A stretch of DNA of 60,000 nt. Source: Membranipora membranacea. Its lineage: Eukaryota; Bryozoa; Gymnolaemata; Cheilostomatida; Membraniporidae. Both the position numbers and the translations under genes were made by a program. The stretch is taken from assembly GCA_914767715.1 (NCBI GenBank), contig OU612073.1:24058001-24118000 (forward strand), read 5' to 3'. Shown here piece by piece: positions 45,828 to 56,609 of this stretch. Under the pieces are notes generated by a model. It was not told where the DNA came from. It searched no databases and was given only the letters and a program-made list of their open reading frames with translations. Numbering within the stretch: the first letter of the stretch is position 1; each line of letters begins with the position of its first letter.

Positions 45828-46721
45828 AAATTCGAGCCCTAGAACAGGAGGCTGACTGTATGATTATGGCTTCCATTGGTGACAGCACTAGGCGGGCCTA
45901 CAACAGAGTCTTGGGCCGACTAGAGCAGTTCTGTGGCAGACACAATTTCCAAGATAAGTTTAGTTCTCGCACTAACGAACTATTTGTAATACAGCAGAGA
46001 AACTCTGGCCTGGGAGATAAGGCCTTAAGATCTAGCCTCTCCGCCCTTCGGTTTTCATGCAAAGCAAACGATTTGGCCATAAACTTTGACTCACTAAGGC
46101 TACAATTAATACTCCGAGGAGTGTTTAAAACCCAGACCCCTAGGACCAGGCCGAACATGGCTTTCAGTCTGCACTTTTGGCAAAAATTTGTAACAGCGCT
46201 CATAATATACTTCATGGGCAGATTTCAACCACCGTCTGTGCACCGTCTGTGCACCGTCTGTGCACCGTTTACCCTATGTTTTTTTGGACTGCTGAGACCT
46301 AATGAGGCATGCCATGCGCCTTCGTCACCTTTCCATCAGTTACGCAGAAAAAATATAGTTGTATACTCAAAATTTTTGATCATACATTTTAAATCTTTTA
46401 AACATTCCAGAGTCCCTGTATCAGTGAAAGTCTACGCCTTTAATGACAAGGCCATCTGCCCCGTTCGAAATTTGAAGAGGTACCTTAAAAAACAGGCTTT
46501 GAATTCAGAGGACCCGTTATTTGATTTGTCTGCCTCCACCTTCGCAAATTATCTACGTCGGTGCCTTTTGCATTGTGGAGCAACTGGGCATTTTACGCCC
46601 CATGGTGGTGCTAGTTTCTATTCCTCGATTGGCATGGCTGATGCAACCCTTTGAACCAAAGGATGCTGGAGATCAACTCCTTTTTTACATTATGTGAAGC
46701 CAAATGTAAACTAATACAGAT
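45828..46721 (+). pseudogene. Tyrosine recombinase of the retroelement, truncated
   Basis: It starts after the acceptor ttttttgcag. In-frame sequence IRALEQEADC precedes the first ATG at 45860. The ORF of 264 residues has the N-terminal core-binding part (DSTRRAYNRVLGRLEQFC) and box I Arg (GLLRPNEAC). At box II the expected H-x-x-R region reads FTPHGGASFYSSIGMAD, with the catalytic Arg apparently deleted. TGA at 46652 interrupts the frame, and the same frame then continues with GCWRSTPFLHYVK, which carries the nucleophile Tyr context. Two lesions make it non-functional as read. Confidence 0.85.
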
Positions 46722-46953
46722 ATTGGGGAAAAATCGACGGCAATTTCTTGTATTTGCAAAACAATAAACAGCCTTAAGATTTTATGGCGAAATTTTTCCC
46801 CTTCTTCTGGCCTTTGTAACACAGATTTAGACCGATCATCCTCACGATCTGGAGATTTCTGTTTGTGTTTGGAGACTAATCTTGGAACGTGTGACTAATC
46901 ATCACCCAAAATTCAAACGGTCACAGCTGGGGTGAATCGGCATTCACCAACCC

Positions 46954-46975
46954 GTCGGCGTCCTATTCTTCGCCA
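46954..46975 (+). repeat. 22-bp repeat R3 after the tyrosine recombinase
   Basis: GTCGGCGTCCTATTCTTCGC plus CA, closest to the consensus of the set. It lies about 230 bases after the recombinase remnant and may mark the 3' end of the element. Confidence 0.85.
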
Positions 46976-47639
46976 AAACTCTTATTGCCATGAATGAAAT
47001 TTGTTCTTTATACCTGAAGTCTATTTCACGCATTGCGTAAATAAAAGTATAAACCAATTTGTAAAGTTGCAGCCATTTGATTGTCTAGCAATAATTGACA
47101 TGAGAAAAAATGATATGCCAAATTCCAAATGACTTTAGTTCATAATAATAACAGGCAAAGTTGGTGGCCTTGTCAGGTGGCCAAAAAAGGCAAGGCTACA
47201 AATTTTGTACATTATAATTATCATGATTTTTCAAAAAACTAAATCCATGAGAGCTGCATGGAGCCCTCTGAACTGTAACAAGAGATATGGGCTTTCAATT
47301 AGAAAAGTGAATATTTAGTGAGCGGCAACACTTTACACAAGAGGTGGGTAGCTCCATCAAACATTTCACAATTCTGGTAGAAGACCTCTTGGCAGGTCTG
47401 GTACATCTCAGTAAGAAACCATCAGAACAAATCTGATAATTGTTAAATGGGAGACTGCCTATCAAGCTAGAGCAAACCTAAAAGTTTGTAAACACAGTGG
47501 AGGTAAAGTCCAGCAATACAATATTATTATGGTGTATATATTTATACATGAAAAATAAAATCTGTGAAATTAACATCTAATTTTTCTTTTGTACTATTTA
47601 TGCACCAATAAAAGGTATGTATGACGTAAATTAGCAAAG
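46976..47639. other. No gene recognised
   Basis: AT-rich sequence without a supported feature between the retroelement and the duplicated segment. Confidence 0.35.
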
Positions 47640-48450
47640 AATAAAAAAATGGCGACATGTATGTTTCCCTTTAAATTATCCATTGACCTGCTATCTATAC
47701 ATATATAATGGCCTGCGTGAAAAAATTTATTCTTGTTCTAATTCTATGTACAGAGAAAATGGTTAGAAAATACAATATTTACAACATTCTTAATCATTGG
47801 TATATGTGGATTCGTTCATGTTACAGAATATCAATGTTAACATAGTTCTATAATTTCTATTGCACTACTTCTGTTACAGAATATACAATAATAATTAATT
47901 AATGATAAGAATATCTTCCAGCCTCAACTTGTCTCCTCTTGCGCTTATTCTCAGTCCGCTTTCTGTTCTATAATTAGAGAATTTCACTTAGTAAAATATA
48001 CACCATACATTGAGGAAAAAAACAAAATGGAACTCAAGCCCAATAAAGTATTAAAAAAGAAGCCCCTAGCTGTGCACACACACAAAATACAAAATATGTT
48101 TTTTCAGGTAAAATTTGAAATGATGCAATGTGGTGTCACATGAATAAACTCTTGATGCTATGATATGCCGACTGCTAAACGCAACAATTTTTTGGTTTTG
48201 TTCTCAGTGCTGTAATCTAGCAGTTTTGGACAAATTACAAGTTATTGACTTCAGAAACTAGTCATGAGAAATTTGATGGTGATGACAACAGCTGAACAAA
48301 TGTGGAACGTCAAAGGGACAAAGCATTGTGGGTAGGATGTGCTATTTTTAACACTAGCTTCTTAATATAGTACTGTTAGATGGGTCACACATTTGGAAAT
48401 ACAAGTTAAATGAAGTGGAAACATCTGTAATGAATACTATAAATGTTTCT
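47640..48450. repeat. Segmental duplication, copy 1
   Basis: Ordered blocks match 58290-59072 in the same orientation. Examples are CTATCTATACATA, TGTTACAGAATATCAATG, TGATATGCCGA and GAATACTATAAATGTTTCTA. Most of it is clearly diverged with indels, except for a 79-bp block (47898-47976) that is identical to the other copy. Confidence 0.85.
47899..47967 (-). CDS. Conserved basic C-terminal exon, copy 1
   Basis: After attatag on the minus strand the frame reads NRKRTENKRKRRQVEAGRYS, then YH and TAA. KRTENKRKRR looks like a nuclear localisation signal. Identity with the second copy covers this exon and ends at its stop codon, while flanks are diverged. This points to coding constraint. It would be the last exon of the minus-strand gene at 52166. 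The exact phase link to the previous exon is unresolved. Confidence 0.5.
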   Translation of the reverse strand, partial: NRKRTENKRKRRQVEAGRYSYH

Positions 48451-49229
48451 ACTCGGCAAGACAGCGACTAATTTATTTGCAAAGGCTGTTCTATGTAACA
48501 ATTCTGTATCGGTGAAGTTAATGGGTTGACTTCAAAGACAAACAAATCATATACAGACAGACTACAGAACTAAGAGCACACCTTGTATTTAGTTAACTCT
48601 GCTGTGTCTTTAAGATGTTCCTCTGGTTCCCAGGTTTTACTAAAATAGCCAAGAACAGCAGTTATAAATACAGATGGTGATGGTCAGGCCATAACGGTAC
48701 TACAGGGTAGCGGATGTGGGTGTTGGTAGTGAGATATTAGGCGAAAGGCAAAAACTGTAATCAGAAAACAGGATACATCTAAGGATAAACTCTCTATACA
48801 GACCAACAGGATGCAGTTATTGAGTTGAGGGTTTCCATAACAATAATAATTACCTTTTCCATCCTCGCCACTGAACTAGATATTCGTTACAAGAATTTAC
48901 CTTCGACTGCAAATAAAAATCTTTAATTAGCAAAGAAAGAAAATCGCCAATTTATGGTTCTAGAATGGGACGAAAAATAATCTGACATCACCTTGAAACG
49001 TTGGAAAGATTTGACTATTGTAGAAGAGCCATATTGACTCCCTGGCCATGATTGCATGTACAAGCCTGATGATTTTTTAGTGACTGTTCAAAGTTTATCC
49101 TCTCATCCAACAAAAACTTGACATGAATTAGTCGACAGGATATCAAAATCCAAGATCACCAATAATAGTCTAAGCCACCTAGACTCTTGCCCCCCCCCCC
49201 GTCTGTACCAATAGGATTGAAGCAATAGC
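48451..49229. other. Intronic or intergenic, nothing recognised
   Basis: This lies between candidate exons of the minus-strand gene. A C-run occurs at 49191-49200. I see no exon. Confidence 0.35.
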
Positions 49230-49310
49230 TCAATTGCATGTATAAGAATTCAGAAAAAAACCAGAATAAAACGGCAAATTAAACACATTAAAACTAGCCC
49301 ATCGATCTGC

Positions 49311-49402
49311 ACATATATTCTGGACGTAGTACAGCAGCTCTCCACCGATTGTCAAATCTGCATCTGAATCTTGTTCTATATGCTGCTCACCTTGCATATC
49401 AT
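49311..49402 (-). CDS. Candidate acidic exon of the unrecognised minus-strand gene
   Basis: After the acceptor tattcttctacag, the frame joins the preceding exon in phase (g|at) and reads DDMQGEQHIEQDSDADLTIG, then GELLYYVQ. The 3' limit is uncertain: a donor-like AAG|GTGAGC occurs after only 12 nt, and no good donor closes the longer reading. Confidence 0.4.
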
Positions 49403-49597
49403 CTGTAGAAGAATAAATACATGTATAACTTAATGTTCCAACAGGCAAGAGTATATTGCTATAGGTTTGTGTAGCCACTAAAACTAGGCAGGCTAAAAAT
49501 TAATTTGAAACAAAAAATGGGGCCTATGGGATGTTTTTTAGCGGTATTAAGATTTTCTGTTCTAAAAGGTTGTAAATATTTTAATATTATTACTTAC

Positions 49598-49912
49598 CAT
49601 CAGTCATACTCGGTTTTTCTGCATAAGTTTTGACATCTGTATTGAATGCTGCCTTCACGTCATAAACATGCAACCCACTGTCATCATCATTCACACCATG
49701 CGCTCGTTTGCTCTCAAGATGATCTGTTTCTCTAGGCATAACATTGTTCACTACCTGGCTCTCATCAAGCATATCTTCGTCACTCTCACTATGATCTTCT
49801 TCCTCACACTCAACCTCCTCTGCTACTCCGTAGTTAACACCTTCAACTTTTTCTGTTTTAATATCTTCTACCTCTTCTGTATTTGCATATGAAACTTTGC
49901 ACAGCATCTCAT
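49598..49912 (-). CDS. Acidic exon of the unrecognised minus-strand gene
   Basis: The acceptor is cttttaag and the donor is gatg|gtaagt. The 315-nt exon joins the 51098 exon in phase (t|at). It encodes a Glu/Asp-rich stretch (EEVEDIKTEKVEG, VECEEEDHSESDEDMLDESQ) then KRAHGVNDDD. Low-complexity acidic composition suggests a disordered region. No domain is recognised. Confidence 0.65.
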
Positions 49913-50070
49913 CTTAAAAGTGTAAGAAAACATTAGATTTCAGAGTTGTAATAAACATGGGAATACCTCCTGGTTTACACTAGGTTCAAAGATTTAGCCA
50001 GTGCTTTGTAGCGTGAACTACAACGACCCCGCTCGTTCAGCATCCCAACGGCGGCAGATGTTTTTGAAAA

Positions 50071-50370
50071 AGTCTAACTCTTCATCGTGAGGAGAGTTAT
50101 CCCCTCTAGAGTACAGGTGCTGGGACCCATGGAACTCAGCTACACCTTATACACTTGGATTTCTAGACTGGGACTCAAGTCTAAGTCTTCATCGAGGAGA
50201 GCGTTATCCCCTGTAGAGCGCAGGTGCTGAGACCCATGGAACTCAGCTACGCCTTATACACTTGGATTTCTAGACTGGGACTCAAGTCTAGGTCTTCATC
50301 GAGGAGAGCGTTATCCCCTGTAGAGCGCAGGTGCTGAGACCCATGGAACTCAGCTACGCCTTATACCCTT
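50071..50370. repeat. 107-bp tandem repeat, about 2.8 copies
   Basis: TTCATCG anchors at 50081, 50188 and 50295 give an exact 107-bp period. Units contain GAGCGTTATCCCCTGTAGAG, CAGGTGCTGAGACCCATGGA and CTTGGATTTCTAGACTGGGA. Copies two and three are almost identical; the first is more diverged. It lies in an intron of the minus-strand gene model. Confidence 0.92.
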
Positions 50371-50519
50371 GCCCGCCAGAATTATATTGAAGAGGCAGAG
50401 GGGGTCTTTTTACTGCATGTGGGTCGTGCAAACATACAGTGTATCTCCAGTATTTTTAGTCCCGTTTCGCAAGTACCTGGCTTCGATGAATGGCGCGCCA
50501 ATACCGAATCAGCAATGAC

Positions 50520-50612
50520 TGGCGCTCGGAATTGAACTTGGACCTCACAGATCAGAATTCTGCATCCTAAACCATCAGACCCCCATTAGACCATGTGCAC
50601 CAGATATGATAT
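50520..50612 (-). mobile_element. tRNA-derived SINE-like sequence (tRNA-Glu-like)
   Basis: On the minus strand it reads TCTGATGGTTTAGGATGC (A-box region, about 50562-50580) and CCAAGTTCAATTCC (B box, 50528-50541). Box order and spacing are tRNA-like and resemble tRNA-Glu, but the acceptor arms do not pair. It lies next to the 107-bp repeat. Confidence 0.6.
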
Positions 50613-50941
50613 TAACAAGTGAAGCAGATATTGTATAATACATGCCTGCAGAACACAAGAAAGAAAGAAGAATGGTGATCTAGCAAGAGAGATATAGGAT
50701 ACATCAACAACAGTCTACTTGTCATTGTAGGAGCACGTGGAGAATAAGGAGAATACTGGATATAGAGAAGAAAGAGATGGACAGGGCAGTGTTCTCTACA
50801 CATCTGGGATCAGCTGAAATACTGATGAACATATTGGTAATCTAAAGTTAGGGTCTGGAAGTGCACACAAACCACAACAACCAAAGAACTGACAAAAACT
50901 ATTAAATATTAATAGGCACAAACCATTTGCGCAATACTTAC

Positions 50942-51098
50942 AATTAGTATTTGATTCTGTTATTCCAGCCAACTGATTGGCCTCATCAGCTAGCAATTTA
51001 AGTTTGTCTGCATCAAGATGGTTGCTCCAGACCTGCACTTTGCGATCAGTGTAGGCATAAAAAGACAAGTTCACTCCATAACCTGACAGCCGTGCAGC
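50942..51098 (-). CDS. Internal exon of the unrecognised minus-strand gene
   Basis: The acceptor is ctgtgtttgcag and the donor is aatt|gtaagt. It encodes AARLSGYGVNLSFYAYTDRK, then VQVWSNHLDADKLKLLADEA and NQLAGITESN. The composition is protein-like and it joins the acidic exon in phase. I do not recognise the family. Confidence 0.65.
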
Positions 51099-52090
51099 CT
51101 GCAAACACAGGGTGAAGATTTTCAGAGGACAAGAAAGCGTTAAAAATGTGGTTATTATATTGTCAGCTTCTACAACATCTCACAAATAACGATCTTTTCA
51201 ATCGATAATGAGCCTGATTTACATCGGACCTATCATGTCTTACATATTCTTGCAAAAAAATTCTCGCAAATGACATAACATTAAATTGTAACTAATAGAA
51301 AGGTTTTAATGGTTTAAAATAGACTTGGTCTTTCCTGTTATTTTATCACTTAGTGAGTTATCCCAAGTAAAACGGCCAACTGTTTGTATATTAACTCACA
51401 GCCATCATAAATCTGTACATGGCGTACCATCTTGTTCTACCCCCAGGGGTTCTTTTCGACCTCTCCCCTTTCTTCCTTTCAGCCTCCATTTTATCTTTGA
51501 TACCGGATCTAATCATAACCAAACCTTCAATTGATTGATTGATGAAATGAATTAATCATTTTCAGTCATTTGGAAATGATGAGAGTAGCAATACCATCAA
51601 CCACCAGCAAACAGAAATGAGAAGGCCTGGTGTAGTAGCAAATTTGATAAGCTGTAAGGGCAATAGCTGAAGATCTAGATTTTCCGATCATTGATGTGCT
51701 GTTTTTAGACTGACGACATATCACTTTCAACTACACAAATCTGCTTCACATTCCAAGTGTACCTCAACTGTTGGGTTGGTTAATCAGTTGTCAGCCATAT
51801 TGACCCAACTGTTCTGTTGTCTTAAAACTTAATAGGCCACCAAAGGTTAACTCCCAAGATTAAACACTCAGATCAGGGTATGAAATGGTAGAGTTCCTAC
51901 ATGTGGAAATCGACCAGCAGCAGCAACTGCTACTTCGGCAGTTGAATTAACTCTATGCTTTAACTGACTGCATGGGTTTAAGTGACGGTCCGTTGCAGTG
52001 TTTACCCACCATTTAAACACACAAACCCAAATTGGTGAGAGTCTATTGACCATAAGGTCTCAAATAGACCTTCAATTACTGGATACTCAC
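51099..52090. other. Intron region of the minus-strand gene
   Basis: The ATG exon ends in phase 1 and the next supported exon starts in phase 0, so a small exon may be missing here. A 29-nt segment around 51904-51932 (-), after gaagtag and before gtagga, would restore the phase, but this is speculative. Confidence 0.3.
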
Positions 52091-52166
52091 CACATGACTT
52101 GCACTTTCTTTGTCCCGACATACACTTGGTTCCACATCTTTGGCAGTGCTTGTAACCTTTCGGCAT
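52091..52166 (-). CDS. First coding exon, zinc-ribbon-like, of the unrecognised minus-strand gene
   Basis: ATG at 52166 (minus) begins MPKGYKHCQRCGTKCMSGQR, then KCKSCG, and ends at a strong donor (tgtg|gtgagt). The CxxCG...CxxCG arrangement is a small zinc ribbon of the type found at protein N-termini. A possible acceptor (gttcacag) lies just upstream of the ATG, so a 5' UTR exon is likely. With the acidic and basic exons it suggests a nuclear protein (inference). Confidence 0.6.
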
Positions 52167-53724
52167 ATCTGCTGCTGTGAACAGATCAGAAGATTAATAT
52201 CATATTTTTTTATTATCAAGGTACTACCATGAAGTATTAGCTGTCTGTCTATTCAAATGCCAAATCCTTTCTGCATATATTTCAATAAGAATGGTTTTTC
52301 TCTGGCTACATAAAAAGTGTTGGTCAGATTTGATATTGTAAACATTTTTCATCCGGCCATGAGACTATGTTTATTATGGAGTTCTGGAGTAAACAAGCTT
52401 CGCTGCTTAGACCTGCAGGTTGTGTCTTCAGGATGTGCCAAGGTCTGCCTCATCAAGAAGCACACAAACATGCATACATCAGAAGATTTCAGGCCTGTAT
52501 TATCATGACAGGGTGCATATAACCAACCTCTGGAATGCCATGCCACTCATGGACAGTTGTGTAATTTAGGTTTTACATGGCTGGAGGCAATGGGTCTACT
52601 GTCGATTTGAAAAAAAGACTGATGTAGGACATGCCAAGTGGCTTTCTCTGCCAAAAGGCTGGGTAACGAGTGTGTCTTGTTATAAACTACCGCTGCAAGT
52701 GAGGGGTTTTGTACAGAAATGGATAACTGTATCAAATTTGAAACCACTCCTCATTTCATACAGCACACGCATCATAGGATATAATGGCTATATCTAGAGA
52801 CCGCCAGCTGTATATTCAGTCTATTTTAGCGTCTACATCATTGAAAACTAAGAAGGACATATTTTTTCAAATCATCATGGGTTTGAAAGAAATCCAGGAA
52901 AAATTCGAGTAAACCTGTCAACTAACTGGCAAAAATATGATAATGAGCATCTGACTACCAAAATTATTTCCCAAACCATGTCGCCATGGGTTACCAATCG
53001 TTCAGATGCGAAATCAAAAGGAGTTTTATTCCTACGATGAACGACTTTCACAATGAGCCCATTTCAGCTCAGTTCTCCTATGCTGCATGTGCTAAAGTGT
53101 ACCTAGAGAGCAACTAAAATTTGTGTGTTGACATGAATTAGAATGGTGATAGATCTGATATAAGGAAGAAAATGTCTCCTTCTACGGTTGTCACAAATTT
53201 CACAATTTCACAGAAGAGTTTATGAGCTCATCGGATTGGATGTGAATGTTGGTTGCCATTTCTTTTTAGGTGACCCACCAAACTTTTGTGGGTGGTCAAT
53301 AATAAAGCACCATTAACTGTTCTGGCCTAAGCAATATAGACTAGGATGATGAATTGGTCTGGTGTTCTAGCAAAAATATTTTGAGATTCCTTCCTGTTGG
53401 ACCAAAGTGTGTGTAGTTCTCCATGCATCTGATAACAGTGTGTGGAGAAATAAGAATGTTGCAGCTCATGTTAGATCCATGTCACACGGATCAGTCTGTA
53501 GATGCTATATAATGGAATGGACTACTTTGGGGCACACTTTGCTCTTACCAACACACAGCAATGTTACCTCTCCAATGGCCCCTGGGGTACACACAACCAC
53601 TTACACATTATTTCCTACAAGGTTTGGTTCACAGGTCCATGAGCGGCTGATAGAATGCTGAAAAGCCACAATTATTTTGAACACTGAAATCCAAAAGTCA
53701 ATAACACGCCAATTGATGTTTGGA
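52167..53724. other. No gene recognised
   Basis: There are short ORFs on both strands without motifs. Confidence 0.35.
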
Positions 53725-53950
53725 ACTGTTACATGATGTTGTCCTAAAATGTGACCGGTAAATGACCATATTCCATGCATGGCCATCCGGATGGGTAAGT
53801 GACAGTCACACTTCAAGATGGATACAAGGTGAAAAGGATGGCAGGAATTATCACTGCCGATTGTGTACTTTCATAAGTGGATGGCCCTTTTACAGATATG
53901 TGTGGCAGATGGTCATTTACCGGTTACATGTTTGGCACAACATCTACAAC
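53725..53950. mobile_element. Inverted-repeat element, about 225 bp
   Basis: The arms near 53725-53768 and 53908-53950 are inverted. Both include ACCGGTAAATGACCAT or its complement, with ATGTTGT/ACAACAT further out. They match over about 40 bases with roughly one mismatch in five. The spacer contains GGCCATCCGGATGGG, a word repeated near 54100. It fits a MITE or foldback element. No target duplication was identified. Confidence 0.6.
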
Positions 53951-54840
53951 CAATCTTCCTCTGTTAGAAACCCATCTGCCCAGGTCAAATTCGTGTCCAG
54001 ATGCCTTTAATGAAACCGGATGCCTTTTGGGCATCTGGCGCGTTGTCCGAGTGCCGACTGGATGTATATTTGCGTGGCATCCGGTGGTTGCCAAATAGGC
54101 ATCCGGATGGGTTCTTTGCGTTTTAATTCAGTATTATCAAGAATTCGTGGCTGATTCTGTGCACTACAGAGCTTTCTAGCCCTAAATAGTTTATAGTTTC
54201 TCTCACTCGGCAATTTGACTTGGGATTTTATTCCCACTAACATTAATGTCTGCTTCTTGCATATTGCGTGAATTGAAGTAGGATTCCATCTTCTTTCTGA
54301 TGTTCCATATCATTCAACGTAACTATAATGTCCTTGAGTAAGTCTTCGCTAGCATTACAAAACAAACTCAGTCTATTAACTCTGAATGAACTCCCTCTTC
54401 TACGGAGTGCATTGGTTCAGTCGTGAAACACTTTTTACTTGAGTTTCAAGCTTGCAAGCCGGTGGGTTACATAAGATCACTATAAACCAAATTAAATGCA
54501 TTCTTAGGCTTGTATGTGCCACTACTAGCATTTGGTCTTGGCCCACTGTATTAGCTGCAAAGCAGCTAGTTTTCAATGCAAGCAACCTGCCGTACAGAGG
54601 CCTACATTTGATTGCTTTATTCTCTTTTATATCAGTATACAGAACATGAGCTAAGCTATAAACTAATCACTAATCTACTAATCATGTCTTGCACCATGTT
54701 TTAATGCCGTTACGGCACATTTTGCATGAGGTAATGGTAGCCCTGACAAGATTTGTGCGGGGATTTTGATGTTTATTACCCCTCCCCGCCAAAGAAGCTT
54801 ACCAATACAGGCTTATATCAGGCCAAGGCCTACAACATGA
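53951..54840. other. No gene recognised; short CATCCGGATGGG-related words
   Basis: GGCATCCGG/CCGGATGCC words recur around 54005-54110. No coding feature is seen. Confidence 0.35.
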
Positions 54841-54868
54841 GACCTGAGTGGACGGGTCAATACAACTT

Positions 54869-54925
54869 TAGCCTGTCTTGACAAACTTTGTTTGTTTGAG
54901 CAATTCAGCTTGTCAAGACAGGCTA
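54869..54925. repeat. Palindrome with 16-bp perfect arms
   Basis: TAGCCTGTCTTGACAA at 54869-54884 is complementary to 54910-54925. The same CCTGTCTTGACAA word recurs at 55287, 56098 and, slightly altered, near 55156. Confidence 0.85.
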
Positions 54926-55254
54926 CTATTACTTATGACTACACTTATTCTTTGGATTTCCCAGGCCAGACTATTCAAAGAAAACTCTCTCCCAGCTTTA
55001 GTTCATTGCTTACACTCAGTGCCCAGGCTCAGATTTACACAAACTAAGGAGTACATGTGCAGGCATTTTGCACTAGGGGTAATACTCCTACTGGGCCTGC
55101 ATAGGCTTGACTCCAGTCATGGATTTGAGGGTAGAGAGCTTGGTGCAAGCTAGCCTGTCTAGACAAGCTTGTCAAAACAGGCCACACATCCAAGCAAATC
55201 TCTGAGATTTAAACAATTCCACTCAGCTGTAGTTAGATACAGTAAGTACTGCTT

Positions 55255-55406
55255 AGGTTAACCCAAGGAGCTAACTCCTTGGTTAACCTGTCTTGACAAG
55301 CTTTGTTCAAACAAAGCTTGTCAAGACGGTATTATGCTTAGGTAAAGCAATGAACTGAGAGGGAGTTCATTGGGTAAAGCAAGGAGTTAGTACTCCTTGG
55401 GTAGAG
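55255..55406. repeat. Run of four consecutive palindromes
   Basis: In order: GGTTAACC..AAGGAG/CTCCTTGGTTAACC (about 55257-55287); an 18-bp perfect stem GTCTTGACAAGCTTTGTT with a 2-base loop (55290-55327); AATGAACT/AGTTCATT (55349-55371); AAGGAGT/ACTCCTT (55381-55398). The last two are separated and flanked by GGTAAAGC (55341), GGGTAAAGC (55372) and GGGTAGAG (55399). This looks like small hairpin units between copies of a target-like word. Confidence 0.85.
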
Positions 55407-55553
55407 TATACATTTGTGTTTTGAAACTACAACAAAACAAATGAATAGTAATAGCATTTGGTAAGAAATAACAAAACAAAGTTTTACAAAAAAAAACCCA
55501 ACCAACCCCACAAGTTGTACTGCTTGTTTTATCTTCTAGTGCATATCTACGGT

Positions 55554-55592
55554 AGGCCTACCAAGGAGTATCTTTTACTCCCTGGTAGACCT
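55554..55592. repeat. Palindrome, AAGGAGTA family
   Basis: AGGCCTACCAAGGAGTA and TACTCCCTGGTAGACCT pair with two mismatches around a 5-base loop. It carries the same AAGGAGTA core as the palindromes at 55381 and 58570. Confidence 0.75.
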
Positions 55593-56377
55593 GCCTGTCC
55601 TGTGCTTTTAGGACTACAAATTCTAGTCTCAGGCATGGGTGAGATTTACTTTCATTTTCAGCCAACTGATGATGTGTGCTGCTGCAAATACAAACCTATG
55701 AAAACCATATTGGATAAAAATAACATTTATTATGGTTTAACCATAGACTTAAAGAGGGAGTTCAGTTCAGATTCACTTTCTCCCATCCCTATCCAGGATG
55801 ATAGATCAACCATTTCCGATTCTGTACATGTGCTCCATTTTGGCGCCAAATACATCAGAAAGATTTGTTTACATTGATAAGGAAGGATTTGATGTCATAT
55901 GTGGGACACTTATAAACAATGCCCTATCAATCAATAATGACTGATTTACATTTAGCAATTTTTCTCAGTAAATATGTTATTATTTTTGAAAATTATTATA
56001 GCTTCTCATTTCTGCAAATATTGATTTTCTAGTGAATTAGAAATCAATTAGATCTTTAATCATCATGATTTTCACTATTAAATATGGCTCAATGTAGCCT
56101 GTCTTGACAAGACATGCTGTGCTCCGTATAAATACCCTGATGTCAAAAGATAGGATTTAAATTTGAGCATTGCAAATTATTAAAAGAAAGTCTCATAAAA
56201 GATTTTTTTGTTCATATTATTACTCCCGCACGAGTAAATCCCTGTAGATGCAATACCTAGTGTCTACAATTAATGCTGGATCTGAATTACACTTCTTCTT
56301 TAAAAATAAACTTAGACAGGACACCATCATACAGCTAAAGTGAGGCACTGAATTGTGGGGCGACGTAACTAACGTTC
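55593..56377. other. No gene recognised
   Basis: A 139-codon + ORF (55458-55877) overlaps this stretch and a palindrome but has no recognisable motif. I do not call it a gene. Confidence 0.35.
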
Positions 56378-56565
56378 ATAACTCGATCAATTTTGATCGG
56401 ATTCTGAATTTGAAAATTGCTTTACAATCAGCAGCATCTTGTTATCAACTTAATGCTATTTCTTCTTCAAAAAATTTTCTTCCCTAAAATTAGTATCCAA
56501 CTGTTCAGCTGCTAAATCTATTGTAATTTTCAAACTCAAATTCCGATCAAAATTGATCGAGTTAT
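56378..56565. mobile_element. Long-armed inverted-repeat element, 188 bp
   Basis: The arms are about 41 bases each (56378-56418 and 56525-56565). They start ATAACTCGATCAATTTTGAT and pair with few mismatches around a 106-base AT-rich centre. This fits a MITE or foldback element. No clear target duplication is seen. Confidence 0.75.
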
Positions 56566-56609
56566 TGACAACAAATCTGGATTTTGGACAGAAAACCAAT
56601 TATTACAGC

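Noticed and set aside
50520-50612. Functional tRNA-Glu gene
   Set aside because: The acceptor and T-stem pairings fail and flanks look SINE-like.
55458-55877. 139-codon + ORF as a gene
   Set aside because: It overlaps a palindrome, has no recognised motif or clear splice context, and fits chance length.
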